From NCBI RefSeq assembly GCF_018613605.1, contig NZ_JAGGPU010000006.1, positions 540,411-604,410 of the forward strand: a DNA stretch of 64,000 bases, given 5' to 3'. A program made the position numbers and the translations under genes. The DNA comes from Pedobacter sp. ISL-64. GTDB taxonomy: Bacteria > Bacteroidota > Bacteroidia > Sphingobacteriales > Sphingobacteriaceae. The stretch's first letter is position 1. Each line of letters starts with the position of its first letter. Shown here piece by piece: positions 46,286 to 55,869 of the stretch. Below the pieces are notes generated by a model. That model ran no database searches, was not told the DNA's origin, and worked only from the letters and a program-made list of their open reading frames with translations.

Positions 46286-49200
46286 TATCTTCTACTTCTT
46301 CAGTTAATGGATGTTCTTCTTCAATTTTAATCAGCTTGTGTCTGGCAGCTATTGTTCCGAATATATAATACAATCCCGGGATAATAACCACTCCGAAAAT
46401 GGTACCGAAAAGCATGCCTCCGGCAGCAGCCGATCCAATAGTTCTATTGCCGATTTTTCCAGGTCCTGATGCAATCATCAATGGAATTAAACCTGCAATA
46501 AAGGCAAAAGAGGTCATTAAAATCGGACGAAAACGTACACTTGCTCCTTCCATTGCCGCTTTTAATACCGTTGCACCCTGAGCATGCCGCTGTGCAGCGA
46601 ATTCAACAATCAATACTGCGTTCTTACCAAGTAAACCAATCAGCATCACCATCGCAACCTGTGCATAAATGTTGTTTTCCAATCCTAATAATTTTAAGAA
46701 CAGGAAAGCACCAAAAATACCCGCTGGCAAAGAAAGGATAACTGAAAGTGGCAAAATAAAACTTTCATATTGTGCTGCCAGGACCAGATAAACGAAGCCC
46801 AAACAGATCAGGAAGATATAAATGGCTTCATTACCCCTCGATACTTCATCTTTAGATATACCAGCCCAATCGATACCAAATCCCCTTGGAAGTGATTTCT
46901 TGGCCACTTCGGTAATGGCCTTGATGGCTTCACCAGAACTATAACCCGGAGCAGATTGTCCGCTGATCTCCGAAGCATTATACATATTGTGTCTGGTAAT
47001 TTCGGATAAGCCATACACTTTACGCATTTTGATAAAAGCCGAGAAAGGCACCATTTCATCGCGATCGTTTTTAACCGACAGTTTTAAAATATCTTCTGGC
47101 AAAGCCCTGTATTGCGGCAATGCCTGTACAATTACTTTATATTGGTGATCGTATTTAATAAAACTGGTTTCGTAATTACTACCTACAAAAGTGGATAGCG
47201 TGTTCATGGCGTTATCGATACTCACTCCTTTTTGTTGCGCAATATCATTGTCAACATCTAACATGTACTGAGGGAAACTCGCGCTGTAAAAAGTAAATAC
47301 TGAGGATAGCTCTTTACGTTTGTTCAACTCTTTTACAAAATCGTTGGCCACGGTTTCCATTTTTTTGTAATCGCCACTACCTGCTTTATCCAGTAAACGA
47401 AGCTCGAAACCTCCCGCAGCACCATAACCCGGAACGGCTGGTGGCTGGAAAAATTCGATAGTTGCACCTGGAATAGATTTCGATTTCTCTTCAAGCTCTT
47501 CAATAATCTCTACTGCCGAATGTTTACGTTCGCTCCAGTCTTTGAGGTTGATTAAACATGTACCGGAGTTCGATCCCGTACCTTCGGTAAGAATCTCATA
47601 TCCTGCTAAAGATGAAACCGACTTTACGCCATCAATATCTTCGCACATTTTCTGCAGTTTCTCTGAAATCTGGTCGGTACGTTCTAAAGTGGATCCTGGA
47701 GGCGTTTGGATAATGGCATAAACCATTCCCTGATCTTCATTCGGAATAAAACCTGATGGTACACTTCCGCTTAATCCCCAAACACCTAAACAAAAGGCTG
47801 CCAGAATACCAAAAGTTAATATCCTGCGGCTTACTACCTTGGTTAGCACGAGTTCATATTTACCCGAAAGTTTGGCAAAACCATTATTGAAACCATCTAA
47901 AAAGCGATCAATAATGGTCTTCTTTTTCTTCGATCCATGGTTATTCTTCAACATAATGGCACACAAAGCTGGCGTAAGTGTTAAGGCTACAATACCTGAA
48001 AGGATAATTGCCGTTGCCATGGTGATGGAGAACTGACGGTAGAAAATACCTACTGGCCCCGACATAAAAGCTACCGGAATAAATACCGATGCCATTAAAA
48101 AGGTAATGGCGATAATTGCGCCGCCAATTTCTTTCATGGCCTGCTGGGTAGCCTTCAGTACCGAAAGTTTCCGATCGTGTTCCATCTTGGCGTGTACCGC
48201 TTCAATTACCACAATGGCATCATCTACCACCACACCAATCGCTAATACTAAGGCGAACAAAGTGATCAGATTGAGCGTAATACCGAAGAACTGCATAAAA
48301 ACAAAGGTCCCGATTAAGGATACAGGAACAGCAATGGCTGGAATGAGGGTTGAGCGCCAATCGCCAAGGAACAGAAATACCACTAAACCTACCAGGATAA
48401 AGGCTTCGACAAGGGTGTGGATTACTTTTTCAATTGAGGCATCCAGGAATTTAGAAACATCGTAACTTACTTCATAATCTAAACCTTTAGGAAATGAGCT
48501 CGATTTGATCTCGGCCATTTTCGCTTTTACATCTTTAATTACCTGACTGGCATTACTACCGTAAGATTGTTTCAATACGATAGCTGCAGAAGCCTTTCCG
48601 TTTAACGTAGAGTATAAATTGTAAGCTGAAGCACTAAAATCTACATCGGCAACATCTTTTAAACGAAGTAATTCGCCGTTAGCACTTGCTCTTAGCACTA
48701 CATTTTCGTATCCTTCTTTCGTACTAAAGCGTCCGGAATATTTTAACACATACTCAAAAGCCTGAGAGCGTTTACCAGAACTCTCACCGGTTTTACCTGG
48801 AGAGGCTTCTAAACTTTGCTCATCAAGTGCTTTCATCACCTCATCTACTGAGATTTTATAAGCCTGCATACGGTCGGGTTTAAGCCAGATCCGCATGGCA
48901 TAATCCCTATCGCCCAAAATATCGGCAAAACCTACACCATCAACCCTTTTCAACTCTGAAAGCAAGTTGATATCGGCATAATTGTACAGAAAATTCTGGT
49001 TCATTTTAGGGTCTTTACTGTACAAGTTAATGTACATCAGCATATTAGACTCTTCACGGGTGATTTTAACCCCCTCACGAACCACCAAAGGAGGAAGTTT
49101 ATTGGTAACAGCGGCTACACGGTTCTGTACGTTAAGCGAAGCCTGGTTGGGATCGGTACCTAAATTAAATACGACCTGAATGGAAGCTTCACCATCATTA

Positions 49201-49448
49201 CCGGCATCAGAGGCAATATATTTCATGCCCGGTACACCGTTAAGGGCACGTTCGAGCGGAATAACTACCGATTTGATCAATAACTCATTATTTGCCCCTG
49301 GATACTCGGCCGTAATATTAACTTTAGGCGGTGAAATAGAGGGGAATTGTGTAACGGGCAGGTAGCTGATGGCCAATACCCCAAGAAACACAATGATAAG
49401 CGATATTACTATAGAAAGGACTGGCCTTTGTATGAATTTACTAAACAT
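46278..49448 (-). CDS. RND-family multidrug efflux pump (HAE1/AcrB type)
   Basis: This 1056-aa protein has the usual twelve-helix plan with two large periplasmic loops. Conserved blocks are VLSIVISLIIVFLGVLA, the motif GVVVDDAIVVIEAVHA with the proton-relay aspartates, and VMLIGLLGKNAVLIVEF. It has FIPNEDQGM and PGSTLERTDQI in the second half. It would drive drug or toxic-compound export using the proton gradient with the adjoining adaptor and outer-membrane factor. It starts 24 bp after the adaptor gene. The substrate is not predictable. Confidence 0.95.
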   Translation of the reverse strand: MFSKFIQRPVLSIVISLIIVFLGVLAISYLPVTQFPSISPPKVNITAEYPGANNELLIKSVVIPLERALNGVPGMKYIASDAGNDGEASIQVVFNLGTDPNQASLNVQNRVAAVTNKLPPLVVREGVKITREESNMLMYINLYSKDPKMNQNFLYNYADINLLSELKRVDGVGFADILGDRDYAMRIWLKPDRMQAYKISVDEVMKALDEQSLEASPGKTGESSGKRSQAFEYVLKYSGRFSTKEGYENVVLRASANGELLRLKDVADVDFSASAYNLYSTLNGKASAAIVLKQSYGSNASQVIKDVKAKMAEIKSSSFPKGLDYEVSYDVSKFLDASIEKVIHTLVEAFILVGLVVFLFLGDWRSTLIPAIAVPVSLIGTFVFMQFFGITLNLITLFALVLAIGVVVDDAIVVIEAVHAKMEHDRKLSVLKATQQAMKEIGGAIIAITFLMASVFIPVAFMSGPVGIFYRQFSITMATAIILSGIVALTLTPALCAIMLKNNHGSKKKKTIIDRFLDGFNNGFAKLSGKYELVLTKVVSRRILTFGILAAFCLGVWGLSGSVPSGFIPNEDQGMVYAIIQTPPGSTLERTDQISEKLQKMCEDIDGVKSVSSLAGYEILTEGTGSNSGTCLINLKDWSERKHSAVEIIEELEEKSKSIPGATIEFFQPPAVPGYGAAGGFELRLLDKAGSGDYKKMETVANDFVKELNKRKELSSVFTFYSASFPQYMLDVDNDIAQQKGVSIDNAMNTLSTFVGSNYETSFIKYDHQYKVIVQALPQYRALPEDILKLSVKNDRDEMVPFSAFIKMRKVYGLSEITRHNMYNASEISGQSAPGYSSGEAIKAITEVAKKSLPRGFGIDWAGISKDEVSRGNEAIYIFLICLGFVYLVLAAQYESFILPLSVILSLPAGIFGAFLFLKLLGLENNIYAQVAMVMLIGLLGKNAVLIVEFAAQRHAQGATVLKAAMEGASVRFRPILMTSFAFIAGLIPLMIASGPGKIGNRTIGSAAAGGMLFGTIFGVVIIPGLYYIFGTIAARHKLIKIEEEHPLTEEVEDNV

Positions 49449-49472
49449 AAAATAAGTATGGAGGGTGGTAGA

Positions 49473-50555
49473 TTATTCAGTTTTCAATCTTAATTGCTTC
49501 ATCACTTCCTGAGGCTGTTGGAATTTGAAGGTAATTTTATCATCGTCTTTTACTTTCTGCACTCCTTCAAGCAATATTTTATCACCCGTAGTGATGCCAT
49601 CGCCAATGATGTACAAATCTGGCACCTCACCTGCAATGGTGATGGCTCTGGAATGTACTTTATTATTTTTATCAATTACAAAAACATAGGTTTTGTCCTG
49701 AATATCGTAAGTAGCTTTTTGTGGAATTACTAAGGCATTTTTTAAAGGCACCACCATCAGGATTTTACCCGTTTCGCCGTTTCTTAGCAGGTTATCAGAA
49801 TTGTTAAACCTGGCCCTGAAAGCGATGTTTCCTGTTTCATTATTAAATTCACTTTCGATCAGTTCAACTTTACCTTTCGATTTCAGCAGTTCGTTGTTGG
49901 CTAATAACAAGCTCACTTCTTGCTGTCCTTTTGCTTTTGCAGCACTTTGGTAGTTCAGGTATTCTGGCTCCGAAACGTTAAAGTAAGCAAAAACCTGACT
50001 GTTATCCGAAAGACTGGTTAATAAAGCGCCTTCATCAACCAAACTACCCAGTTTTAATGGAATACGATCGATGGTACCATCAAATGGTGCCCTGATTTCG
50101 GTATTTGATAAATGGAATTTGGCTAAAGAGGTTTCGGCATTTGCTGATTGCAGTTTGGCTTTAGCCATGGCCAGCTCATTTTTAGAAACGATGTTTTTAT
50201 CAGAAAGTAATTTGGTGTTTTCAAGTTCAATTTCGGCTGATTTTGTTTCAGCCTGTGCTTTTGCCAGTTCAGATTGGGCTGCTTTAGGCATAATCTTAAA
50301 CAACAGCTGGCCTGCTTTTACATGCTGGCCTTCATCTACATAAATATTTTGGAGATAGCCTTTTTCCTGGGCCCTAACTTCGATGTTCCGAACAGATTTA
50401 ATCTGCGAAACATATTCTTTGGTAAACGAAGTATCCATTCTTAACGGCGTGGTTACCGCATAAGTAGTTACTTCTTCTTTTTCTTCTTTTTTCGAGGTAC
50501 AACCCGTTACGTAAAGCAAAGTACACAAGCCTAAGCACATGACAACTCTTTTCAT
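49473..50555 (-). CDS. RND efflux periplasmic adaptor (membrane fusion lipoprotein)
   Basis: This 360-aa protein has a lipoprotein signal ending VTGC, followed by a Lys/Glu-rich linker. It then shows biotinyl-lipoyl and alpha-hairpin segments (VRAQEKGYLQNIYVDEGQHV, AKAQAETKSAEIELENTKLL), then the beta-barrel (APFDGTIDRIPLKLGSLVDE). It is the first gene of the three-gene operon and links pump to outer-membrane factor. No regulator of the TetR or MarR type adjoins it. Family assignment is strong. Confidence 0.92.
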   Translation of the reverse strand: MKRVVMCLGLCTLLYVTGCTSKKEEKEEVTTYAVTTPLRMDTSFTKEYVSQIKSVRNIEVRAQEKGYLQNIYVDEGQHVKAGQLLFKIMPKAAQSELAKAQAETKSAEIELENTKLLSDKNIVSKNELAMAKAKLQSANAETSLAKFHLSNTEIRAPFDGTIDRIPLKLGSLVDEGALLTSLSDNSQVFAYFNVSEPEYLNYQSAAKAKGQQEVSLLLANNELLKSKGKVELIESEFNNETGNIAFRARFNNSDNLLRNGETGKILMVVPLKNALVIPQKATYDIQDKTYVFVIDKNNKVHSRAITIAGEVPDLYIIGDGITTGDKILLEGVQKVKDDDKITFKFQQPQEVMKQLRLKTE

Positions 50556-51208
50556 TTTTTTTTGTTAAATGGTTTTAATCTGATTTATTTTTTTCTCTAA
50601 TTAGTCTCCCTTGGCAACCAATTTATGATAAGAAGCAGTCTACAACTGATGTGCAGATACTTAATTGACTTCAATAAATTATGGTTACGCAATGATTTAA
50701 TTCGAAAGCGAAATAAATACAGATTTATGAAGTTATAATGAAGTTGAACTTCAGGTTTGGATTGAGAAATTGTGTTTTAGTGAAGCAAAAGATCATTTTT
50801 CACAACAAACAGATCATTTAGCTCCGCTTTTTGAATGAATTATCAGTTAACAGCTAGAATTAGATGAAGAAATGACGCTTTCTGACACAAAAACTCCATT
50901 TTAGGCATTTGCCAGTTATTTTCAGAATGATGTATAAATAGGATTTATTGACGACAAATTAACATAAAGTTAACTATTGGGTTGTCATTCGTATTTAGCC
51001 AAAACAAAGGTGTTGGAAGACAGTTTATAACGAATCGTCATCTCCTTTGGTTAATCAAAGGAGATGACGCCGATTTTCAGGATCTGTCAATTGTAGTAGA
51101 GAGGAAGGATTTTTTAAGCCTGTAAACACTTAGGCTATTTAAAATAGTCTTTGCCCTGACATCTTAATGACCTTAATTTCTTAATGATCTGCAAGATGCT
51201 AACGAAAA
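50556..51208. other. Intergenic DNA upstream of the efflux operon
   Basis: This stretch is AT-rich, with no gene. It should contain the efflux promoter, but I found no clear TANNTTTG box on the minus strand. A perfect 14-bp hairpin lies at 51036-51069. The rest shows nothing I can name. Confidence 0.6.
51036..51069. repeat. Perfect 14-bp hairpin
   Basis: CGTCATCTCCTTTG at 51036-51049 pairs without mismatch with CAAAGGAGATGACG at 51056-51069 around a six-base loop. No T-run follows on either strand, so it is not a simple terminator. It resembles intergenic hairpins of this phylum; its CGTCAT start matches the arms of the 31529-31655 element. Confidence 0.65.
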
Positions 51209-51712
51209 TCACTTATTAAAATAGCCCTTAATTACCGAGAAAATATAAATCAAAATTACCCAGCCTACCATCACAAATTTTGGCCATGCAATAAAATCTG
51301 TTCGCCAAAATTCAGCCATATTTCCTGGGTGATGGAAACTGTGTAATAGCCTGATGTTTTCAATTACATCAAGTGAGCCGATTAAAAATGCCAGAAATAA
51401 ATTAAGCCGTAGCAATTCGTTTAGCCAACTTGTTTTTTCTCTTTGCATTTGCGAATTAGATAGCGTCATGATGAGTACTACATATACCAAAATAAACAGA
51501 AAATCGAGGTGTGTATTCTTTTGGGCAATGTTTAAAAGTGTCTGATCGCCATACAGGGTATCGCTCCAAAGTGCAATAATTTCTACTCCTGAATCTTTAT
51601 TGGCGAGTTCTAAATTGACGATTCCTTTTCCGCTAAAGTGCTGAAGTACTTTTCCCTGAAAGGACATTACACCACAAACGATGATAAATACTAGAATCAA
51701 TATCTTTTTCAT
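51209..51712 (-). CDS. Hypothetical membrane protein (167 aa)
   Basis: This 167-aa protein has an N-terminal hydrophobic segment and three more (for example LDFLFILVYVVLIMTL, LLRLNLFLAFLIGSLDVIE and FVMVGWVILIYIFSVI). A stretch of about 50 residues between the first two (ANKDSGVEIIALWSDTL) would face outward. No known domain is recognised. It overlaps the SGNH-like gene by four bases (ATGA), so they are translated together. Confidence 0.65.
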   Translation of the reverse strand: MKKILILVFIIVCGVMSFQGKVLQHFSGKGIVNLELANKDSGVEIIALWSDTLYGDQTLLNIAQKNTHLDFLFILVYVVLIMTLSNSQMQREKTSWLNELLRLNLFLAFLIGSLDVIENIRLLHSFHHPGNMAEFWRTDFIAWPKFVMVGWVILIYIFSVIKGYFNK

Positions 51713-52923
51713 TTCTGCCCCCCATCCTGTTGTTTTACAACTTCTATAACTGCACTTCCATTTTTATTTGGGTTGTTAATACAGTGAATAAAGGCTGCCG
51801 CTGTTTTTTTGAAATGTTGAGGCAAAGGATGTAATTCATCCGTCCAACCATTTTTACCAACTGATCCTCTTGAATCGATATGGAATACCCTATTCTCACC
51901 TAACATTTCACTAAAAATGCGACCGATATCAATCATCATTTCGTTAAAGAGGTAAATCATGGCATAAACAATTTTGCGCTGATCTTCGGGATCATATATA
52001 CCCCTAAGTTGCAAGGGTGTTTTTAACCATCCTCCGTGGCCGAGAAAAGTTCGCGCAAACAGCCGGTACCATTTGAGTGGATTATATCCTGCTATCTTCT
52101 TATCGCTTGGTATGGCATAATCGTAACCTTGCGTAATAATCTGTATCCCCGGAAACTTACCATTTTGTCCCTCACCACCAGTGAGAATCCCATTTATAAT
52201 AAAATAATATTGGAGCTGAAAAAAGGCCAGTAAAGCATAAAAATCTTTGGATATGAACTGGGTACCCCGTTTAAAATCTTCTGGTTTATCGGGTGGATTA
52301 GCAGCGCTTTGATAAAGGTATTTCGCAAATGCACTATTTTCAAATTCGTTAGAGTCTCCTTTATGTGTAACCATGGCTGCTATTCTCCGGTTTCCAACCA
52401 GGTCGTTTCCTCCCCCGCTAATGATGAAAACATCCGGTTGAAGTGTAGAAAGCTGTTCGACATATTTTTTGGCACTAAGCATGTTCATCAGCCAATCGCC
52501 TCCAGAGGCCAGGCTGTAAACGGCCATATTCTCTTCCATTGCAACCCAGTCGATCACATCGCTTAAAAGTATAGGATAATTGAACCACGAATCGCCCTCT
52601 ACTACCACTACCCTGTTTTTAAGACCGTTGTGTTTAGCCGTATGTTTCCGAAAATTATTTTTTACCTTTTTTATAAAACGGGTATTGCGCTGGCTGTTTT
52701 TTAATGCATCTACTTTAGCCATAACAGGCGCTAATGCTGCTATTTTTCGTACCTGCTCCAGGTTAAGGTCGTAGATATGCTGAATAATTTCAGAAAGATC
52801 GAATTCATTAATTTCAGGCCTCAGTTCAATAAGTTCGCTAACCGAGATATTGTTATTGAGCAGTTTGTCGATAAGACATTTCTTTATAGCAGGATCCATG
52901 GCTTTTCGATCGTTGTATATCAT
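51709..52923 (-). CDS. SGNH/GDSL-type hydrolase-like protein
   Basis: The protein is about 404 aa from the ATG at 52923; the frame upstream starts with TTG and is less likely. The SGNH blocks are visible: VVVVEGDSWFNYP (Ser), SGGGNDLVGNRR (Gly-Asn) and WTDELHPLPQHF (Asp-x-x-His). Residues 1-95 are helical and unlike common esterases. No signal peptide is visible. It is followed by an overlapping membrane-protein gene. The substrate is unknown; the fold is moderately sure. Confidence 0.75.
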   Translation of the reverse strand: MIYNDRKAMDPAIKKCLIDKLLNNNISVSELIELRPEINEFDLSEIIQHIYDLNLEQVRKIAALAPVMAKVDALKNSQRNTRFIKKVKNNFRKHTAKHNGLKNRVVVVEGDSWFNYPILLSDVIDWVAMEENMAVYSLASGGDWLMNMLSAKKYVEQLSTLQPDVFIISGGGNDLVGNRRIAAMVTHKGDSNEFENSAFAKYLYQSAANPPDKPEDFKRGTQFISKDFYALLAFFQLQYYFIINGILTGGEGQNGKFPGIQIITQGYDYAIPSDKKIAGYNPLKWYRLFARTFLGHGGWLKTPLQLRGIYDPEDQRKIVYAMIYLFNEMMIDIGRIFSEMLGENRVFHIDSRGSVGKNGWTDELHPLPQHFKKTAAAFIHCINNPNKNGSAVIEVVKQQDGGQK

Positions 52924-53444
52924 TTTCTTTTTATTAAAATATATGTTTAGCAAGGGGCATATTGATATAATAGTAAATCAATCAGAAAACACTGCATTCT
53001 ATTGAAAATTAAATAGATAACTGTTGTTAAATATGTAAATATAACACAACGCGATAGAGATTCCAATACTGATTATTGGGTATACTTATTATGTACCTCA
53101 AATAAATATTGCACCGAATCGGTTAAGGTTTAAAACATCTTCCTTAACATTTAGGCAACAGTAAACTTACATTAAAGAATTACCTTCGCTAACACAAAAC
53201 CAGCCTTTCTATGTTTCAATAAATAGATTAAAGCGGTACAATATGGAGAACGAAATACAATCTGACAGGGATATCCAATGCGAGTTCCTAAATATTTTTA
53301 AATTTATATGGGCAGCTTGCGGAATAACGCCCTTAGGCGAAACGCCGAGCACTCCTGAGTCAGACAATGTAAATCCTTAATCAATCATAGCGTATCGGCA
53401 TTGAGCTATAATTGCCCCTAGCTTTAGTGCGTGCCATTATTCTG
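52924..53444. other. Intergenic DNA, no gene assigned
   Basis: This 521-bp stretch separates the SGNH-like and MocR genes. It is AT-rich. A 45-codon frame on the plus strand (53243-53380) begins MENEIQSDRDIQCEF, but I cannot support it. GGCGAAACGCC near 53337 is a small hairpin. Confidence 0.5.
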
Positions 53445-54857
53445 TTACATCATTTTTGCCAGATTACCTAACTGTTTCAGTTTAAATTTAAGTTCATCAG
53501 ACCATGGAAGGCCGATACAGAGGCGGATACAGTTCTGATATTGGTCTTGCAAGGTAAACATCGGCCCTGGGGCAATGCTGATTTTTTGTTTCATGGCCAG
53601 TTCATAGAGTTTTATGGCATCAACTTCTTTGTTAAATTCTATCCATATGGCCAGTCCACCTTGTGGCCGGGTTGTTTTTGTACCCTCTGGAAAATATTCG
53701 GTAACCGCATCGATAAAATGCTGATAATTCTGCTGTAAGGTACGACGGAGTTGATGCAAATGGCGATCATACCGACCCGTTTTTAGAAAATTGCCAACGG
53801 CCTCATGAATAACAGAAGTTGAAGCAAGGGCATGTACCAATTTTAGTTTAAGTAATTTTTCTTTATACTTTCCGGGAGCTACCCAACCTACACGGTATCC
53901 TGGCGCCAAGGTTTTCGAAACTGCGCTACACCACAGCACATTGCCTTCTGTATCAAATGATTTGCAGCATCTTGGTCGTTGGGTACCGAAATAAAGATCA
54001 CCGTAAATATCATCTTCAATAAGCGGAATATCATTTGCAGCCAAAAGCTGAACAACTTCTTTTTTATGTGCATCGGGCATGCAACTACCCAAGGGTGTAT
54101 TAAAATTGGGAATCAACAGGCAAATATCAATTTTCGACACCACTTTCCTAAGTGCATCTATCTCAATGCCCGTAACCGGATGCGTGGGCAATTCGAGTAC
54201 TTTTAAACCTAAACTGATTACCAGCTGGAGAATTCCGGGATAACATGGACTTTCTATGGCCACCGTATCGCCTGGTCTACCTAAGGCCATCAGGCAAAAA
54301 GATAATGCATTCACTCCACCGGCAGTAGTAATCAGGTCATCTTCATGAAGGTTTCCTCCCCAGCCTAATGATCGTACCGCAACCATTCTGCGCAGTTTAA
54401 CATTGCCCTGAAGTGGCTCATATTCTGTTCCCCCTTCTTTAAGCGTCCGTGTAGCATAAAGTATCTCCTTTTTGAGTTTTGCCAATGGTAACAGGCTGCC
54501 TGATGGGACACCAATTGAAAAAAGGGTTAAATCATCACGACCAATGCTAGAATACACCTGGGTACTCAGTTCGCTCGGTTCATGGTGATTTGCAATTAGT
54601 GAAGGTTTACTAACTGCGGGTAGCGGAAGTCGTTCTACCCTACGGTTGCTTACAAAGAAACCTGATTGTGGTTTGGCTTCGACCAACGATTGTGCTTCAA
54701 GTTCCAAAAACACACGTTTTGCCGTATTCATGCCTACTGCATATTCCTTACAGAGCATCCGAACAGAAGGAAGTTTATCTCCCGATCGCAGAATACCTTC
54801 TCTAATCTGTGCGGCAATTCCGCTTGCTATTTCATTGTACCTGTAAACCTTTTCCAT
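53445..54857 (-). CDS. MocR/GntR-type PLP-dependent regulator (PdxR-like)
   Basis: This 470-aa protein runs from the ATG at 54857. It has a GntR winged helix at about 5-70 (GIAAQIREGILRSGDKLPSVR, MNTAKRVFLELEAQSLVEAK) and an aminotransferase-fold domain at 110-465. Conserved residues include NFNTPLGSCMPDAHK, IPLIEDDIYGDLYFG and SAVSKTLAPGYRVGWVAPG (PLP lysine). It is divergent from a DMT transporter gene and is likely to control it. A longer upstream frame to 55340 overlaps the transporter and is rejected. Confidence 0.9.
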   Translation of the reverse strand: MEKVYRYNEIASGIAAQIREGILRSGDKLPSVRMLCKEYAVGMNTAKRVFLELEAQSLVEAKPQSGFFVSNRRVERLPLPAVSKPSLIANHHEPSELSTQVYSSIGRDDLTLFSIGVPSGSLLPLAKLKKEILYATRTLKEGGTEYEPLQGNVKLRRMVAVRSLGWGGNLHEDDLITTAGGVNALSFCLMALGRPGDTVAIESPCYPGILQLVISLGLKVLELPTHPVTGIEIDALRKVVSKIDICLLIPNFNTPLGSCMPDAHKKEVVQLLAANDIPLIEDDIYGDLYFGTQRPRCCKSFDTEGNVLWCSAVSKTLAPGYRVGWVAPGKYKEKLLKLKLVHALASTSVIHEAVGNFLKTGRYDRHLHQLRRTLQQNYQHFIDAVTEYFPEGTKTTRPQGGLAIWIEFNKEVDAIKLYELAMKQKISIAPGPMFTLQDQYQNCIRLCIGLPWSDELKFKLKQLGNLAKMM

Positions 54858-54948
54858 AATTAACAAACTGTATCCATACAAATATACAAAACTGATACTG
54901 TATTTATCGCTTTTAGCTTTGCACCTTTGATTTAAGAAATGAAAAGAC
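54858..54948. promoter_or_regulatory. Divergent promoter with candidate MocR operators
   Basis: TAGCTTTG at 54914-54921 is a -7 box for the transporter gene, and CAAATATA at 54879-54886 is the complement of a -7 box (TATATTTG) for the regulator. Between and around them lie direct repeats ACTGTAT at 54868 and 54897, 29 bp apart. GabR-type MocR proteins bind direct repeats of similar spacing. TGTATCCATACA at 54869 is also a near-palindrome. Confidence 0.5.
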
Positions 54949-55839
54949 ATGAAAGAAACAGGAACTGAGCTAAATAAAGCGCATATTTCGAATGGTTGGT
55001 TTAACGGATTTATCGCCGTGCTTATCTTTAGCGGCTCTATGCCGGCTACAAGGTTAGCGGTAATGGATATGAGCCCTATTTTTGTAACCGTTGCCCGTGC
55101 CACAATAGCTGCATTGCTTGCGCTTGGGGTATTAATTACATTTAGAGAGAAACGACCATCAAGCAAACATTTAATCTCGCTGGTAATTGTAGCGCTGGGT
55201 GTAGTGATCGGCTTTCCTTTGCTAAGTGCGCTTGCTTTGCAACACATTACCTCGGCACATTCATTAGTATTTTTAGGTCTTTTACCCATGGTTACGGCCG
55301 CTTTCGCAGTTTTACGGGGAGGTGAACGCCCTAAACCCATATTCTGGTTTTTCTCAACTGTAGGTAGCTTTCTGGTAATTGGCTACGCCATTTATCAGGG
55401 AATTAACGCCGCACCAACCGGCGACATTTTAATGTTACTGGCAATTGTTCTATGCGGGCTTGGCTACGCAGAAGGGGCAAAACTATCTAAAACATTGGGT
55501 GGTTGGCAGGTAATCTCCTGGGCACTTGTGCTCTCGCTCCCACTCATGTTACCCTTAATGTTCATTTACCAACCAGCTTCATTTGCTGAAGTGAGTACCG
55601 CTGCCTGGCTGAGTTTGGCCTATATCTCGCTCTTTAGCATGTTCATCGGGTTTATCTTCTGGTACAGAGGGCTTGCACAAGGTGGAACCGCAACGGTTGG
55701 ACAGCTCCAGCTTCTACAGCCCTTTTTTGGATTGGCCCTTGCTACTACCCTGCTACATGAAAAAGTAAGTATGGGTATGCTAGCCATTACGATGGGCGTA
55801 ATCCTTTGTGTTGCAGGCTCAAAAAAATTTGCTAAATAA
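54949..55839 (+). CDS. DMT-superfamily EamA transporter
   Basis: This 296-aa protein has ten hydrophobic segments in two EamA repeats (FIAVLIFSGSMPATRLAV and QVISWALVLSLPLML). FWYRGLAQGGTATVGQLQLL is a hallmark of drug/metabolite exporters. It is the first gene of a run with PaiB-like and GNAT genes, controlled by the divergent MocR regulator. The substrate is unknown; an amine or amino-acid-derived compound is plausible given a PLP-binding regulator. Confidence 0.88.
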   Translation: MKETGTELNKAHISNGWFNGFIAVLIFSGSMPATRLAVMDMSPIFVTVARATIAALLALGVLITFREKRPSSKHLISLVIVALGVVIGFPLLSALALQHITSAHSLVFLGLLPMVTAAFAVLRGGERPKPIFWFFSTVGSFLVIGYAIYQGINAAPTGDILMLLAIVLCGLGYAEGAKLSKTLGGWQVISWALVLSLPLMLPLMFIYQPASFAEVSTAAWLSLAYISLFSMFIGFIFWYRGLAQGGTATVGQLQLLQPFFGLALATTLLHEKVSMGMLAITMGVILCVAGSKKFAK

Positions 55840-55869
55840 CCATAATCTACCCTTCAAAACCCAATAAAA

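Noticed and set aside
53243..53380. A 45-codon frame, MENEIQSDRDIQC..., between the SGNH and MocR genes
   Set aside because: Too short, without a ribosome site or recognised pattern. It could be real but I cannot support it.
54858..55340. An N-terminal extension of the MocR protein of about 160 residues
   Set aside because: It overlaps the divergent transporter gene and its promoter and is low-complexity antisense sequence; the ATG at 54857 starts the known winged-helix domain.
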